DNA of 64,000 nucleotides from Meloidogyne chitwoodi (lineage: Eukaryota > Nematoda > Chromadorea > Rhabditida > Meloidogynidae). Below the pieces are notes generated by a model. That model had not been told where the DNA came from, did not search any database, and saw only the letters and a program-made list of their open reading frames with translations. Position numbers and translations under genes: made by a program. The stretch spans positions 62,001 through 126,000 of the forward strand of contig JACZZP010000001.1 in the NCBI GenBank assembly GCA_015183035.1. Direction: 5' to 3'. This document shows positions 49,479 through 61,315 of the stretch, one piece after another (the stretch's first letter is position 1; the number at the start of each line of letters is the position of its first letter).

Positions 49479-52214
49479 TTCTCCAATCATCTACCATCTT
49501 TTATTTTATTTTTAATTTTCAGCCAAATTCTCGCCTTATCAAATCATCTCACCATAAAAATATTATTTATTAATATCGTTCCTTATACTTAAAATTATTA
49601 TACCTTTGAGAGATAATGCAGCTGTTATTAAAATATATAAATGTTGCTCTCGCTCAATCTCTTCTTTCTTAACTTTTAACTCTTCTTATATGTATATATT
49701 CTTATTTTATCAATTATTTAATCGCCCAATCTCTTCTTTAAATAAATAATATTTCAAAAAAAAAAAATTTAAAAAGGGGGGAAGAGAAGGATGAAATAAA
49801 TATAAATAAAATTTTTAGGAAACAAGGGTTTTTGTATTTTTTTGTAAAATAAAAATAGGGGGAAAATTAAAAAAAAAGATAGAGAGAAGGGACATGAATG
49901 AAAGAAGAAACAAGAGGAGGATGTGGCAAATAAAAATCGCGAGATTCAATGGTTTTGTCCCAAAATATGAAAGAAAAAAGAAGAAGAATGTGTTTATATA
50001 ATACATTTTTAATATTATTATTTATTTATATAAGAGGGGAAGAGATTTTTTATTTTTTTTTTTTCAATGAAATATCGGATGATAGCAATATTTTTAATAA
50101 AAATAATAATAATCAGAGCTCTTCATATTTTTGGACACAATTTTATATTATTTAAGGATTGTATAAAATAGAGGAAATGAAGAAGAAAAACTTTGAACTG
50201 ATTAAAACTAACTATCTACTAATACTTTTGGAAGGAAGAAAAAATAACAATAAGAATCTGAAAATTAAAAAAAAAATATTTTTATTAAAAGTGAAAGTTT
50301 TTTTTTAGTTTTTTTTGTTATTTTCTCTAAGAGCGGATGATTTTTGTATATTATTTTTTCTCAATTGAAAAAGAAAAAAAAAAGAGATTGAGGTGGTGAT
50401 TATAAAATAAAAGAAAAATAACAACAAAACAAAACAAAGCATTGACGAAGAAGACTGTGTTATTGTTGTAATTATGATGATGAGGCCGATTAATCGCGCA
50501 TATTCACCCTTTTTTACCCCGCGCGCCAAGGAGGAGGAGAAAATTAAAAAATTTTAGTCTTTTTCCAGCTTTTTTTTTCTTTTCTTTTTTCTCTCAATTT
50601 CCTCATTTTCACTAAAACCAACCTTAACAGTCTCAACTCTTTCCTTTTCTTCTCTCTCTCTTTCCTTGTATAATCATTGCTTTTATCGTTTTGCCCCGCC
50701 CCAATCCTTTCTTTTCTCTCTCTCTCTCATCTTTTTTTTTTGCCTTACCCTCTCCGCCCTTTTTTTCAAAAAAAAAAAAAAAATTATTTTTTTTTCAGGA
50801 CCAGACATTCTTCTCCTCTCAAAAATGTCTAATAGGCTATAAGAGGAACTGGAACCGTTTTTGCGCTAAAAATAAAAAAAATAATTTTATTTTTTATTTT
50901 GTGGAATTAAAAAAAATGAGAAAGAGGAACGGCCAGACAGACCCCCCTCCTCTTTATCACATCATCCTTGTATTTATATAATTTTGCCTAAAGTAAAAAA
51001 TAATTTTCTTTTTTTTTTCACTTTCTCCGTGAATCGCGCGTGTGCATGTGATGAGCTGATTTGTTGTTTTGTTCTTCGCGCATTATTATATAACAAAAAA
51101 GAAAACAATAAAAAGCCCCGCAGCAGCTTTTACTTTTTTTTAATTTTATTTATTTTCTTGCTTGAATGATTTAGTTGCGTGTTGTGCTGCGCTTTCACTT
51201 TTCTTTATCTTTTTTTTATTTAATTTGTTATTTTTTTTTTTCATCGCTATTTGTTGTATCGCATTTTTTTAAAGAGTGTATTTTTACGTGCTCTACCGCT
51301 TTTTTTTATTTTATAATTTTGTTTAAGCGCTTTCAGATCATCTCTCCTTTCTTTTTCCTTGTTCCGCTTAAAATTCCAATTTTCTTGTCTAGTAAAAAAA
51401 AAACTTTTTATGGCCAAAATTAAAAAAATATATAAATTGAGCAAGACAACAATAATAATAAAAAAAAATAAAATAAAAATGTGTGGTTTTGGATGCGCAC
51501 AATAAAAAAAATATATAAAGAATTTTTAAAGCGCAAGTATTTATATAATCGTTGTTGATCACCCCTTACCCCTCTTCTAAACCATTTTTACGCGATTATT
51601 TAAAAGAAAAAAAATAAAAAATTTTTTTCAAAAAAGTGAAAGTTCATAGTGAAAAACAATACGAAAATAAAATAGAATCCACACACACACACAAAATTTG
51701 GAAGAAAAATTAAAAAAATGAAATAAGAAAAGTATTTGTTGCGCGAGATGTTTTGTTTGTGAATAAATATTTTATAATAATAATAAAAAAAAATTTTTTA
51801 TTGGACACTGATTAAAATAAAATATTAAAAAAAAATTAAAGGAAGCAAAAATAATTAATAGATTATTTTTTTTTTTAATTTCGTTTAATTTAAAAAAAAA
51901 TTTTATATCGCGTTGGGAGAAATTAAAAAAAAAATTTTTTTTAAGATTAAAATATAAATATTATCGTATATTGAGTCATAAATATAATATTAAAAGACTC
52001 AATCACATTTTTATCAAATAAAAAGGAAAAAACGTTAATAAAATAAAGGATGTGTATTTATTTATTTATTTATTTGTGTGACAAGGATTTAAAAAATTAA
52101 AACTTTGTTTAGGGCAAAATTATATGTGTTTTATGGGAAAAATCCAGGTTGTAAAAATTATTGGAAAAGATTATATTTAAATATTTAAAAATTAGTGAAA
52201 AAGAATACGTTAGA

Positions 52215-52400
52215 GTCATAATAAAATTAAGAGAATATTCCGGAAATATAAAAGAAAACAAAATATTAAATAAACTTTCCGGAAAATAAATAAATTTAAT
52301 ATTCTTCAAGTTTATTAAAATAAACTTTTACCGGAAAATAAATAAATAAACTTAATATTTTTCAAGTTATAAAAAATAAACTTTTTCCGGAAAATACATT
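52215..52400. repeat. Diverged copies of the TTTCCGGAAAATAAA repeat
   Basis: Four or five spaced units with TTCCGGAAA or ACCGGAAAATAAATAAA, interspersed with CTTCAAGTTTATTAAAATAA. They resemble the tandem array at 48030-48195. Confidence 0.7.
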
Positions 52401-54956
52401 ACTCACTGTTAAACAATTTTATATTTCTTATACTCTGATTAAAGAGAGAATTAAACTGAAGGAGAGAGATAGATAGAATTAGAGAAAAATTAGACTTAAA
52501 CTTAAGGTATATAAAAACCTTCCCCAACTTTATCAATCATCCAACACGTATTTCTGTGTTATTATAGAGGCCATAAAATGAATAATTCAAAAACTAATCT
52601 CTATCCAAATAGCACACACAATCACTTTCTTTTCTTCCCCTATATACAAATATTTATATTTATTTATTTATTCCACCGCCTTTTTCTCTCCAATCCCCTC
52701 AAAATTAACCAAAAATCGAGGAAATATTCCCTAACATATAAAATAATATTTTAAATGTTTATAATCAGTTATTATAATTCTCCCCCTTTTTTTAAATCAT
52801 TAAAAAAAAAATTATGTGCGTTGGATATATAAATTAAGTAAAATAAAATTTTAAGATTATACATAAAGGATGAAAGAATTTAAATCAAATTAATAATGAA
52901 GGGAAAAAAAATATTAATTTATAAATTAAATTTTTCTTTTCTTAATAAAACAGTTTAATTTTTCCTCTATAGAAAGGCAACAAAAAAAAGGAGATAAGAC
53001 ACAAGTAAATTTAAAAACGAATAAAAAAAGGGGGTAAAGAGAAGGGCAAAAAATCAAATATCTTACTACTATTTATTTGACGTTTTTATTAGTTATATTA
53101 ATTAATCAAATATGGTACCTTTTTAAAATTAAATTAAAAAAATATATATAATAAATTGGCCAAGCAAAAAAAAATAATTAGAGGATCACTTGGTCCTCTC
53201 GGAAGATTTTCCAAAAATCCTTCGATAGGAATATTAGTAATTACACCAATTTAAAGAGGAAAGTTTATAAAACATGCAATAATAGCTCCCCAAAAATTAA
53301 AAAACAACAAAAAATATGCACAAAAAAGACCAACAAATAGATTTTAAAAAAAGGATTGAATAAAAAATAGAAAAATATAAATAATTGTAAAAATGATGTA
53401 TAAAAGATGTATTATTATTAGGTAAAAATGTAAATATATAAATACATATAAAAGGTGATTTGCCTAAAAAAAGCGCTAAAAACAACACAAAATATATAAT
53501 AGAGGAAAGAAGTTTTTTTTTTTATTCCTTCCAATAACTGTTAGAGAGAGAGAGAAAAGCCAACAAATAGGTTATACATATATAAAGCCGACAAATCATC
53601 TCTCCATCCGTCCCCCCTCTTCTTCTTCTTCTTCTTCCCCCCATTTTATTCTTTTTATTTTTTTTATTTCCTCAAAAATTCTTTTTATACTAATAGTCTT
53701 GAATATATTTATTTATTTAAAAATTTATTTATTTATTTATTTATTTATTTGTGTGTGATTCAGCAAAATATATCACACACACACACATACATCCATTTTT
53801 GTCCTCAAACACACTAACAATCTATCCTTTTTTTATTATATTATAAAATGTTTTTTTATTTTTTGTAAAGCTATAAATCGCGCTTACTACTAATATATTT
53901 GTGTTGTTGATTGAATGAATAAAAATATTACAAGAAAAGATTTTCTAAAATATATTAATGTTTTTTTGAGTTGGCCTAAACTAGTCATATATATGTAGCT
54001 CTAAATAAGAGTTTTAGCAGCTCTCTCTTCTTTAGGATTGACGGAATTTTTTATTTTTATTTTTTTAGTCATATATATTAAAAAAGAATAATAATTAGTA
54101 AAAGTTTTTTTTTCTTGATTTTTTTATAAAAATTAATTAATTAATTTTGGCCAAGACATTTTTATTATTTTAAAAAATCCAAAATTTTGGACAATTTAAG
54201 GTATTTAAAAATTAAAAAAAAATTTTCTCACATTAAAAAGCCTCAAGAAAATATTAAAAAAAATATTATAAATTGCGCATATAATGGAGAGAAATCAATG
54301 AGGCATTTAAAAAAAAATAAATAAATAAAGTAAAGAAAATAGATAGAAGGATTGGCCCGCCCTTAATAAATAAATATTTTTGTTGATGAAAATGAAAAAA
54401 AAAAGGTGATCGAGAAAAAAGCATTTAGTAGATATTTAGCTTTAATAGAGATAGAGGAAAGAGCTTACGATATAAGCCGAAAGAAAAACTAAAAAAAAAA
54501 AGATGAAAGACGGCGGATTGGCTAAAAATTTTTATATATAAATTAAAAGAAGGAAGAAGAAGAAGAAAAAAAGTTTTTGTGTGTGAGCTCTGCCGGCTCC
54601 CGCAAACAATAATAAATATATAAAAATTAAAAATACAAAAAAAGTGAACATAGAAAGTATCTAAATATTTATTTATATGATGGCTTTAAATTATTTTATA
54701 TATTTTAGCCTCTCACCACACACACAAAAAATTTAAGAAAAGTAAAGTAAATCCTGCGGGATTAATTTACTCATTCCTCTCTCTCTTTCTTTCTTCAAGA
54801 GAGATTATTTATATAGCTCTACCAAAAGATTGGCTTTAGAAAAAAAGGAATAAAATACTAATTTTAAAATTATAAAAATTTTTAAGTAAATAAAATAAAA
54901 AAAATAATATATAAAAAGTTTTTAAAAGTAAAAGAACGATTAAATATTAAAATAGA

Positions 54957-55023
54957 CTCGACCGGAATCGAACCGGAATAGATCGCACAATCAAAACAAG
55001 GCGCTTATCCATTACACCACAAG
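54957..55023 (-). pseudogene. tRNA-derived sequence, degenerate
   Basis: The minus strand reads TGTGGTGTAATGGATAAGCG (A-box type) and later CCGGTTCGATTCCGGTCGAG (B-box type). The 3' acceptor half CGAGTC has no matching 5' half, so a functional cloverleaf is unlikely. It shares GGTGTAATGG and CGATTCCGGTCG with the sequence at 44366-44438. Confidence 0.55.
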
Positions 55024-56101
55024 GTTTATTAAACTTGTTTCATTTAAAATAAGTTATATACAATATAGATAATACTTTTTAATCAAAAAGATACATGTAG
55101 ATAATAAAAAAGAAAAAGCGCAACGATGCTTTAAGAAATAAAAAAAATTTAAAAATAAAAAAAAGAAAAATACTACTAAAAGGAAATTAACTATAATATC
55201 ATCCTTTTGTGGAAAAAAGCTTAAAAAAAAAGATTTTTATTTATTTATCCAATTAAGGAGATGAAAGAGCAGCAATGACTTTGTTTAAGTTAAGGAGTCT
55301 ACTAAAAGTATATATAAATCTTTTTTTTATTTTTATAAAAAAATTAAAATGAGATGAGATTAAAATAAATGTTGAAAAAAAAATAATTAAAAAAAAATAA
55401 TAAATTTTTTTTTTAATTTTGAGGGTCAAAAAAAAATTAAAAATTAAATTTAAAAAATATTATTTATTTTCAAAAAAAAATAATAATTTTTTTTTTCAAG
55501 TCTAAGTATATATCTTCCCCACAATAAATTATTTTACTAAAATATTATTTAAAAATAAAAGTGTGTACTTCTTCTCTTATATCCTTTAACAAAAAGCCAA
55601 TCTTCTCTCTTCTCTTTTTTTATATTTAAAATTCACAAAAAAAAAATTTTTTTTTAGGCTTTTCTCTCCCATATCACATTATTCATTATTCACAAAAAGC
55701 CCCCACTTTTAGTAGTTTTTAAAAAGCCCGAGTTTTTTTTTTGGTTGGATTTTCTTTTTTTTTTAATTTTCCTATTTTAAATATATCGCCCCAACCAACT
55801 AATCCTCCCCTTTTTTTCGGCTTTTTCTTTTTTTTTAATATTTTTTATAAAAATATATATACTTTTTTCTATTATTTTGCCAAAAATAAAAGGAGAGAAG
55901 ATAAAAATAAAAAAAAAAGATAAAATATTTTAATAATAAAAATTGAAAGAATTATTAAAAAAAAAATTATTATTAGTTTTACATACATATCAGGGATTGG
56001 TGCCGAAATACAAAATGTAAAATAAAAAAAATAAAAACCGAAATAAAAATGGACTAAAAAAATCCGAAATTTCAGAAACTTACCCAGCCTGATATATATA
56101 T

Positions 56102-56326
56102 ACAAGTTTATTTTCAAGTTTTAATTTAAAGTTTATTTTCAAGTTTTAAGTTCAAGTTTTAAGTTCAAGTTTATTTTCAAGTTCTAATTTCAAGTTTTAA
56201 GTTCAAGTTTATTTTCAAGTTCTAATTTCAAGTTTTAAGTTCAAGTTTATTTTCAAGTTCTAATTTCAAGTTTTAAGTTCAAGTTTATTTTCAAGTTTTA
56301 ATTTAAAGTTTATTTTCAAGTTTCAA
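56102..56326. repeat. 38-bp tandem repeat
   Basis: About five units of TTCAAGTTTATTTTCAAG followed by TTCTAATTTCAAGTTTTAAG. The outer units are slightly diverged (TTTTAATTTAAAG). Confidence 0.9.
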
Positions 56327-58681
56327 ACCCTACTATAAAAACCCCTCATTTTCACTTCCCCCAATCACTTGTCTATAAAAACCGGACAAACAAACAAACA
56401 GACAAACATTCTCAATTATATATATCCTCTCCTTTATACATATAAAATCCTTTTTTTAAAAAAATCAATATAAAAGCCAAATAGATGAAAAAAAAAAGAT
56501 ATATATTTATTTATATATATATCCTTTTAAATAATCCTCTCTCTTAAATATATATTTTTAAATAATATATATATCTCTTTTTAATCCATCTCTCTTTTGT
56601 TTGTGTTAATCCCAAAAAGTGACATATTATAAAACTAAAAGAAAATGAAGAAAAACAAAATAAAAAAATAAAATAATAATAATAATTTTTGAAACCTTTT
56701 TTAAACAACATAAACTGAAAAAAAAATAAAATAAAAAGATTTAGAAATATTCAAGGTAAATTTGAAAAAAAAAATAACTAAATTAAATAAATTTAAAAGT
56801 ATATTAATATATTTTTAAAAAATTAATTTTATTTACAAAAAATTAAAGAAAAAAAAATAAAAAATAAAAAAAAATTTTTTTTTTTTTAAAATATTAGAAA
56901 AAAATTTTAATAAAAATAAAAAATATAAATTATTATTATTATAGCCACAAAAAGATATAATAATAATATTAATAGTAGAGTAGTAATATAAAAGGAGAGA
57001 GAAGGAGATTTGTTGGGAGAAGAAGGCGATAAAGCTTTTTTTTTAAGCCAAACAAATAAAATAAAAAAAAATTTTTTATTAGAAAATAAATATTAAAACT
57101 AACTATAACAAATAAATATATCTACTCTTTTGGCTTTAAAAGAAAAAGAATATAATAAATCCCATATATAAAAGCGTGTGCGTGTCTCTTCTCTTTACTC
57201 CCTTTTTCAAGTAAAAATTAGTAGAAAAATTAAAATAAAAAGATATTAAGAAAGCTTTAAAGCTTTTATTTATTTAAAAATTAGAAAAAAGAATATAAAT
57301 AAAGAGATTTTTAGTTTTGTTAAAAAAATGAGAAGTTTAAGTAAAAAATAACAGGGGGGGGATAATTTTTACTATAAAAATTATTATTTATTTTTTAAAA
57401 AGGCAGGTGAAAAAAAAGAAAAGTTTTCAATTAATTTTTTTTTTAAATTGTCAAAAATCTTTCTCTCTCTTTTTTTCAAAAATTCATGCGTAAATTATAC
57501 AAGTTAGTGTAGTAAATATATCCCCTATTTTTAAATAATTTTTAAAGAAAGTAGTAGAAATAAAAAATAAAGGATAAAAAAGAGAGAAGAAAAAAGGCAA
57601 AAAAAAAAATTAAAAAAAAATCCAAAAAATAGAATATAGGTAACTAAAAAATTTTTTTTTTAAATTTTATTGCCTTATCCCTTTAATTATTATAATAAAT
57701 ATTTAAAATATAAAAAAACAAACAAACAAATTAAATCAAGGTTAAAAAGCGCCTCCTCGCGCTCAAAAATCCTTTTTCCAAGGTTAAGAAGAGAAAAAAA
57801 CAAAGAAAAAAGAATATAATCAAAACAATGAAGATAAATAAAATAAAAATAATTTATTTAAAAAATTAATTAAAAAGGAACACTAAAAAAACAACTTTTT
57901 GATAAAAATATCAAAAGAACAGTAGTTAAAGAAGAATTAATTATTATTTTTTAAATTTTTACAAAAAGATGATGATAGTAGAATAATAAAAAAATATTAA
58001 AGAAAAGTCGCGTAATAAAAAAAGAAAAAAAATAAATTAAAAAAAAAAGTGAATCTTCCCCCGTCCCTTATCCCCTTCTTTTGCGTGTGCTTTATCCTCT
58101 ACTAGTAAGAGAAAGGAGAAGAAGAATATATTTAACCTAAGAAGAAGAGATTTTAAAATAAATAAAAAATAAAAATACTCCTCTACACACCTTAAAAATT
58201 GGAAAAAAAAAAAAAAGAAAAATTGTGAACCCAAAAACAATGTTAAAAAAAACAAAAAAAAAAAACAGGTTTTTCTTAGCAACAAAAATCTCTCCCCTTT
58301 TCTTTAAAAATGGATATATAAAAAATATAAATAAATAAAATTTAAATTAAAATAAAAAATTTAAATTAAATTAAAAAAAATTTTTTTTTAAATCCTAGAG
58401 ATGTTAATTAATTAAAAATCTCTCCTTTTCTATCTCAAAAAAAAATAAATACATAAAATACCTATATTAAATAAAATTAAAAAAAAAAATATATTTAAAT
58501 AAAAAATTTAATTTTTTAATAATTTAAAATAATCAAAAATAAATAATCAAAAAAAAAAAAATAAAATTAATTTTTATTATATTCTCTTTCCTTTTTTTAA
58601 AGCACAGAAGTAAAATGATTTAGCCCCTAAAAATTATTATTTAAATATATTTTTTCTTTTTTTCCAAATTAATTAAATTTA

Positions 58682-60586
58682 TTAAAAATTAAAATTTACC
58701 TGTCCCAAGTCCCATATTGCAATGCCTCCAATTCCTAATTCCTTTGCCAAATCTAATCGAATTTGAATTGATTGTTTTGTTGGATAGTAGAGAATACCTC
58801 CACTATATTTACTAAAATTTAATTTATTCATTTTAATTAAAAAAAATTTAAATTTAACCCAAAAGTAAGTTTGTGTTCCCCATCATTCTCATCAAAAGAA
58901 AGTATAGAATCGGGTTCAGAAAGTAATTCAATAAATCTTTAAAAATAAATATTACATATCAATTTTTATTTAAATTTATTAAAAAGAAAATATTTAGAAG
59001 AAAAAAACCTTTTAGAAAGAATAGCATCATTTGAACCACCACTTCTATCATAACCATAAAAATTAAGTCCCATTAATATTTTTAAATTACTTCCAACAGA
59101 TTCGTCTGATGAGTCAATGTAATATTGAAGATTTGCTTTAACCCATTCAATTGGGGCAACGCCAGAAATTCTTAAAAAAAATTAATAAAAATAAACAAAT
59201 AAATAAAACAAACTGAGGACTATTATAATCATAAGTCATAACATTCAAATAATCAACACTTAACATTAAACGATTCATAATTTCTCTGTTAACAATTCCG
59301 GTTTCTTCAAAACTAAAAATTAAAAAATAATAAAAAATTTAAACTATTTATTTTAAAAATTAAAAAACAAACAAACTTAGAATCGAGTGCAGGCATTATT
59401 GGAAGTATAAATAAAAGACCAGCTTTATGAAATTCTTTTGACCAAAATTCAACAATTTCCAATAAATAACTAAAATTTAAAAAATAAATTAAATTAAAAA
59501 ATTGAAAAAAATGACCAAAATATTTAAAAAAAGTTTAAATTTTTAATTTACTCACTCAACAGCACTACCCTTTGTCATTGACATTATTTGAACCCACATT
59601 TCTATTACAGCGCCATCCATTTGATTTTTCTAAAAAATAAATTAATTAACAAGTAAAAAGATTTTTAAATTTAAAAAAAACTGGAAAATTGAATTTTTAA
59701 AAATTATATCTTTAAAGTTTGAACATTATTAAATTCTAACGTAGCTCGGAAAAATAAAAAATCATCTTTTTTACACCTGAGCTACGCTCAGTATTCGAAC
59801 CTTCACGTTTTCGAAGAAAATCAAGAGCGCAACCACTCTACCACCGAGTCGCATTAAACTAACTCACAAAATAAATATTAAATAATTTTAACCTGAAGTA
59901 AATTAATAATATCCTTCACACATCTTCGTTGAGCTTCTTCCATAAACAGAAATCGTTTCAAATCTTCCACAGGCCAAGATTCAAATAAAAAGCGAGGAAC
60001 TATCAATGTTTTCGAATTATTTTTGCGAATATCATCCATCCATCCTTTTAAAAAAATTAAAAAAATTATTAATAAAAAACCTTTATCAATATCATGAGTT
60101 CCAGTTATTTGACAAAATAAGGGATCACCTCCAGAACTTTTTAATTGAAACCAAACAGGTGAAATGTGTGTAAATTTTTGCGCTGCCCATTTTGCAACAT
60201 CATAACCATGATTATTCCACTAAAAAATTTAGTTAAAAATTAAAAAATTTAAAAAAACCGGAGTAACATAACCAAGGGTAACCTCAGAATTAAAATTTCG
60301 TTTACCAATATCCAAATTTTGGTAATCATTTAAAATTTCATCTTTTACAATATCATCGTCCTAAAATTTTATTTTTCCAAAACAATTGTTATAAAATTAA
60401 AAAATATTTTAAAAAAACCTTTTCATGTAAATTCCCAAAGTTTTCATCATTATCATCATCAACAAAAGTTTCAATTTCAAATGATCCATCATTATTAACA
60501 TCATTTTCATCATCTTCTTCGAAACAAAAAGTTTTTGTCAAAATCAAAAAAACAATTATATTAATTAATAATTTTTGAATCATCAT
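58682..60586 (-). CDS. CHID1: Chitinase-domain-containing protein 1 (CHID1, GH18 fold)
   Basis: A secreted or lysosomal glycoside-hydrolase-18-like lectin. The start [20 protein letters not shown] gives a signal peptide, followed by an acidic stretch. GH18 segments are [104 protein letters not shown] and [13 protein letters not shown]. The catalytic DxxDxDxE motif of true chitinases is absent (GAVIEMWVQ in its place), as in CHID1 orthologues. The end is uncertain: the last readable exon runs into a good donor (CAG/GTAAAT), and reading through gives a short VNFNF tail before a stop. The family usually ends in a few more residues, so a small last exon may lie below 58682. Confidence 0.88.
59770..59855 (-). 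pseudogene. tRNA-like sequence in a CHID1 intron
   Basis: The minus strand reads GCGACTCGGTGGTAGAGTGG (A-box type) and AAGGTTCGAATACTGAGCG (B-box type). The anticodon arm and acceptor do not fold cleanly, so it is called degenerate. Confidence 0.5.
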
Positions 60587-60741
60587 TTCATAAAAAGGGT
60601 AAAAAAAAATATTTTTTAAGTGAAAAAATGTATTCAAATTAATTCAAAATAATTAAAAGAAACAAAAATATATTATCAAAAAGTTTATTCAAAAATTAAA
60701 AAATAAATCTAAAAAATAATAATAAAACAACTCAAACGTCT

Positions 60742-61149
60742 TTAATGTCGTTGTTGATCTTCCAATAAATCTTTTGCTTCATTTATTTTTGATGCAAGGT
60801 ATGGAGAACCTCCTCTATCTAAAAAATAAAATTTTAATTTGACAAATTCATTTTTAAAATTTAAAAAAGAAAAACCTGGATGATTAGCAATCATTACACG
60901 TTTATAAGCCACTCTAATTTTATCCATTTTTGTAGAAGATGAAACACCAAGTATTTTTGCTGCTTCTGTTCTTGTCATTTTTTGTTCAAAACCACCACGT
61001 TCATATTTAGAAAAGAACAATTCCTCCATTGATTTTTTAGGTAAAAAACCATAAATTTTTGTCAAGTTCTGTCTATTCCTCAAAAGATAGCGACCACCAT
61101 AACCAGCTGCAGCTAAACCAAGTGCTACCAAAACAAATCCACTTGACAT
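60742..61149 (-). CDS. dnj-21: TIM14/Pam18 (DnaJ-like, inner-membrane import motor)
   Basis: The J-protein that stimulates mitochondrial Hsp70 at the TIM23 channel. The start is MSSGFVLVALGLAAAGYGGR, whose hydrophobic stretch (residues 4-17) is the inner-membrane anchor. The matrix J domain has KMTRTEAAKILGVSSST, MDKIRVAYKRVMIANHP and DRGGSPYLASKINEAKDLL, ending EDQQRH. The HPD signature is completed by splicing: one exon ends CATCCAG and the next begins ATAGAGG. Length (about 115 residues) is normal. It lies 156 bp upstream of CHID1 and 167 bp downstream of TAF4. Confidence 0.95.
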   Translation of the reverse strand: MSSGFVLVALGLAAAGYGGRYLLRNRQNLTKIYGFLPKKSMEELFFSKYERGGFEQKMTRTEAAKILGVSSSTKMDKIRVAYKRVMIANHPGFSFLNFKNEFVKLKFYFLDRGGSPYLASKINEAKDLLEDQQRH

Positions 61150-61315
61150 TTTTTTAGATTTTATAAAAGAAAAAATTAATTTAAAAATGAAAAATATTTA
61201 AAAATAAAACCTTGAAAAAAACAAAACTATAAAAAAGAATAAAAAATAAAATATTTATAATTAAATTAAATACAAATAGTGTGTCATATTAAAAATTATA
61301 AAAAATACATTTGGG

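Larger units (their letters stand above)
47879..58681. other. 10.8-kb gene-poor, low-complexity region
   Basis: No exon chain with a recognisable product was found on either strand. The sequence is A/T rich with long homopolymers and pyrimidine- or purine-rich patches. It has tandem repeats at 48030-48195, 52215-52400 and 56102-56326, a run of 21 C at 49458-49478, and microsatellites near 53612-53640 (CTT), 53703-53750 (TTTA) and 53773-53787 (CA). One degenerate tRNA-like sequence lies at 54957-55023. The dve-1 promoter must lie in its left part. Short open frames here have homopolymer-driven compositions and were not called. Confidence 0.6.

Noticed and set aside
49275..49592. Pro/Ser/Phe/His-rich frame around the poly-C run
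   Set aside because: Composition follows pyrimidine-rich DNA and poly-C length; no splice structure or homology was seen.
50691..51423. Phe/Lys/Ser-rich plus-strand frames
   Set aside because: They arise from poly-T/poly-A tracts; I found no exon joins that lengthen them into a plausible protein.
56102..56326. CRISPR-like array
   Set aside because: The units are contiguous with no unique spacers, and the window is eukaryotic; it is a simple tandem repeat.
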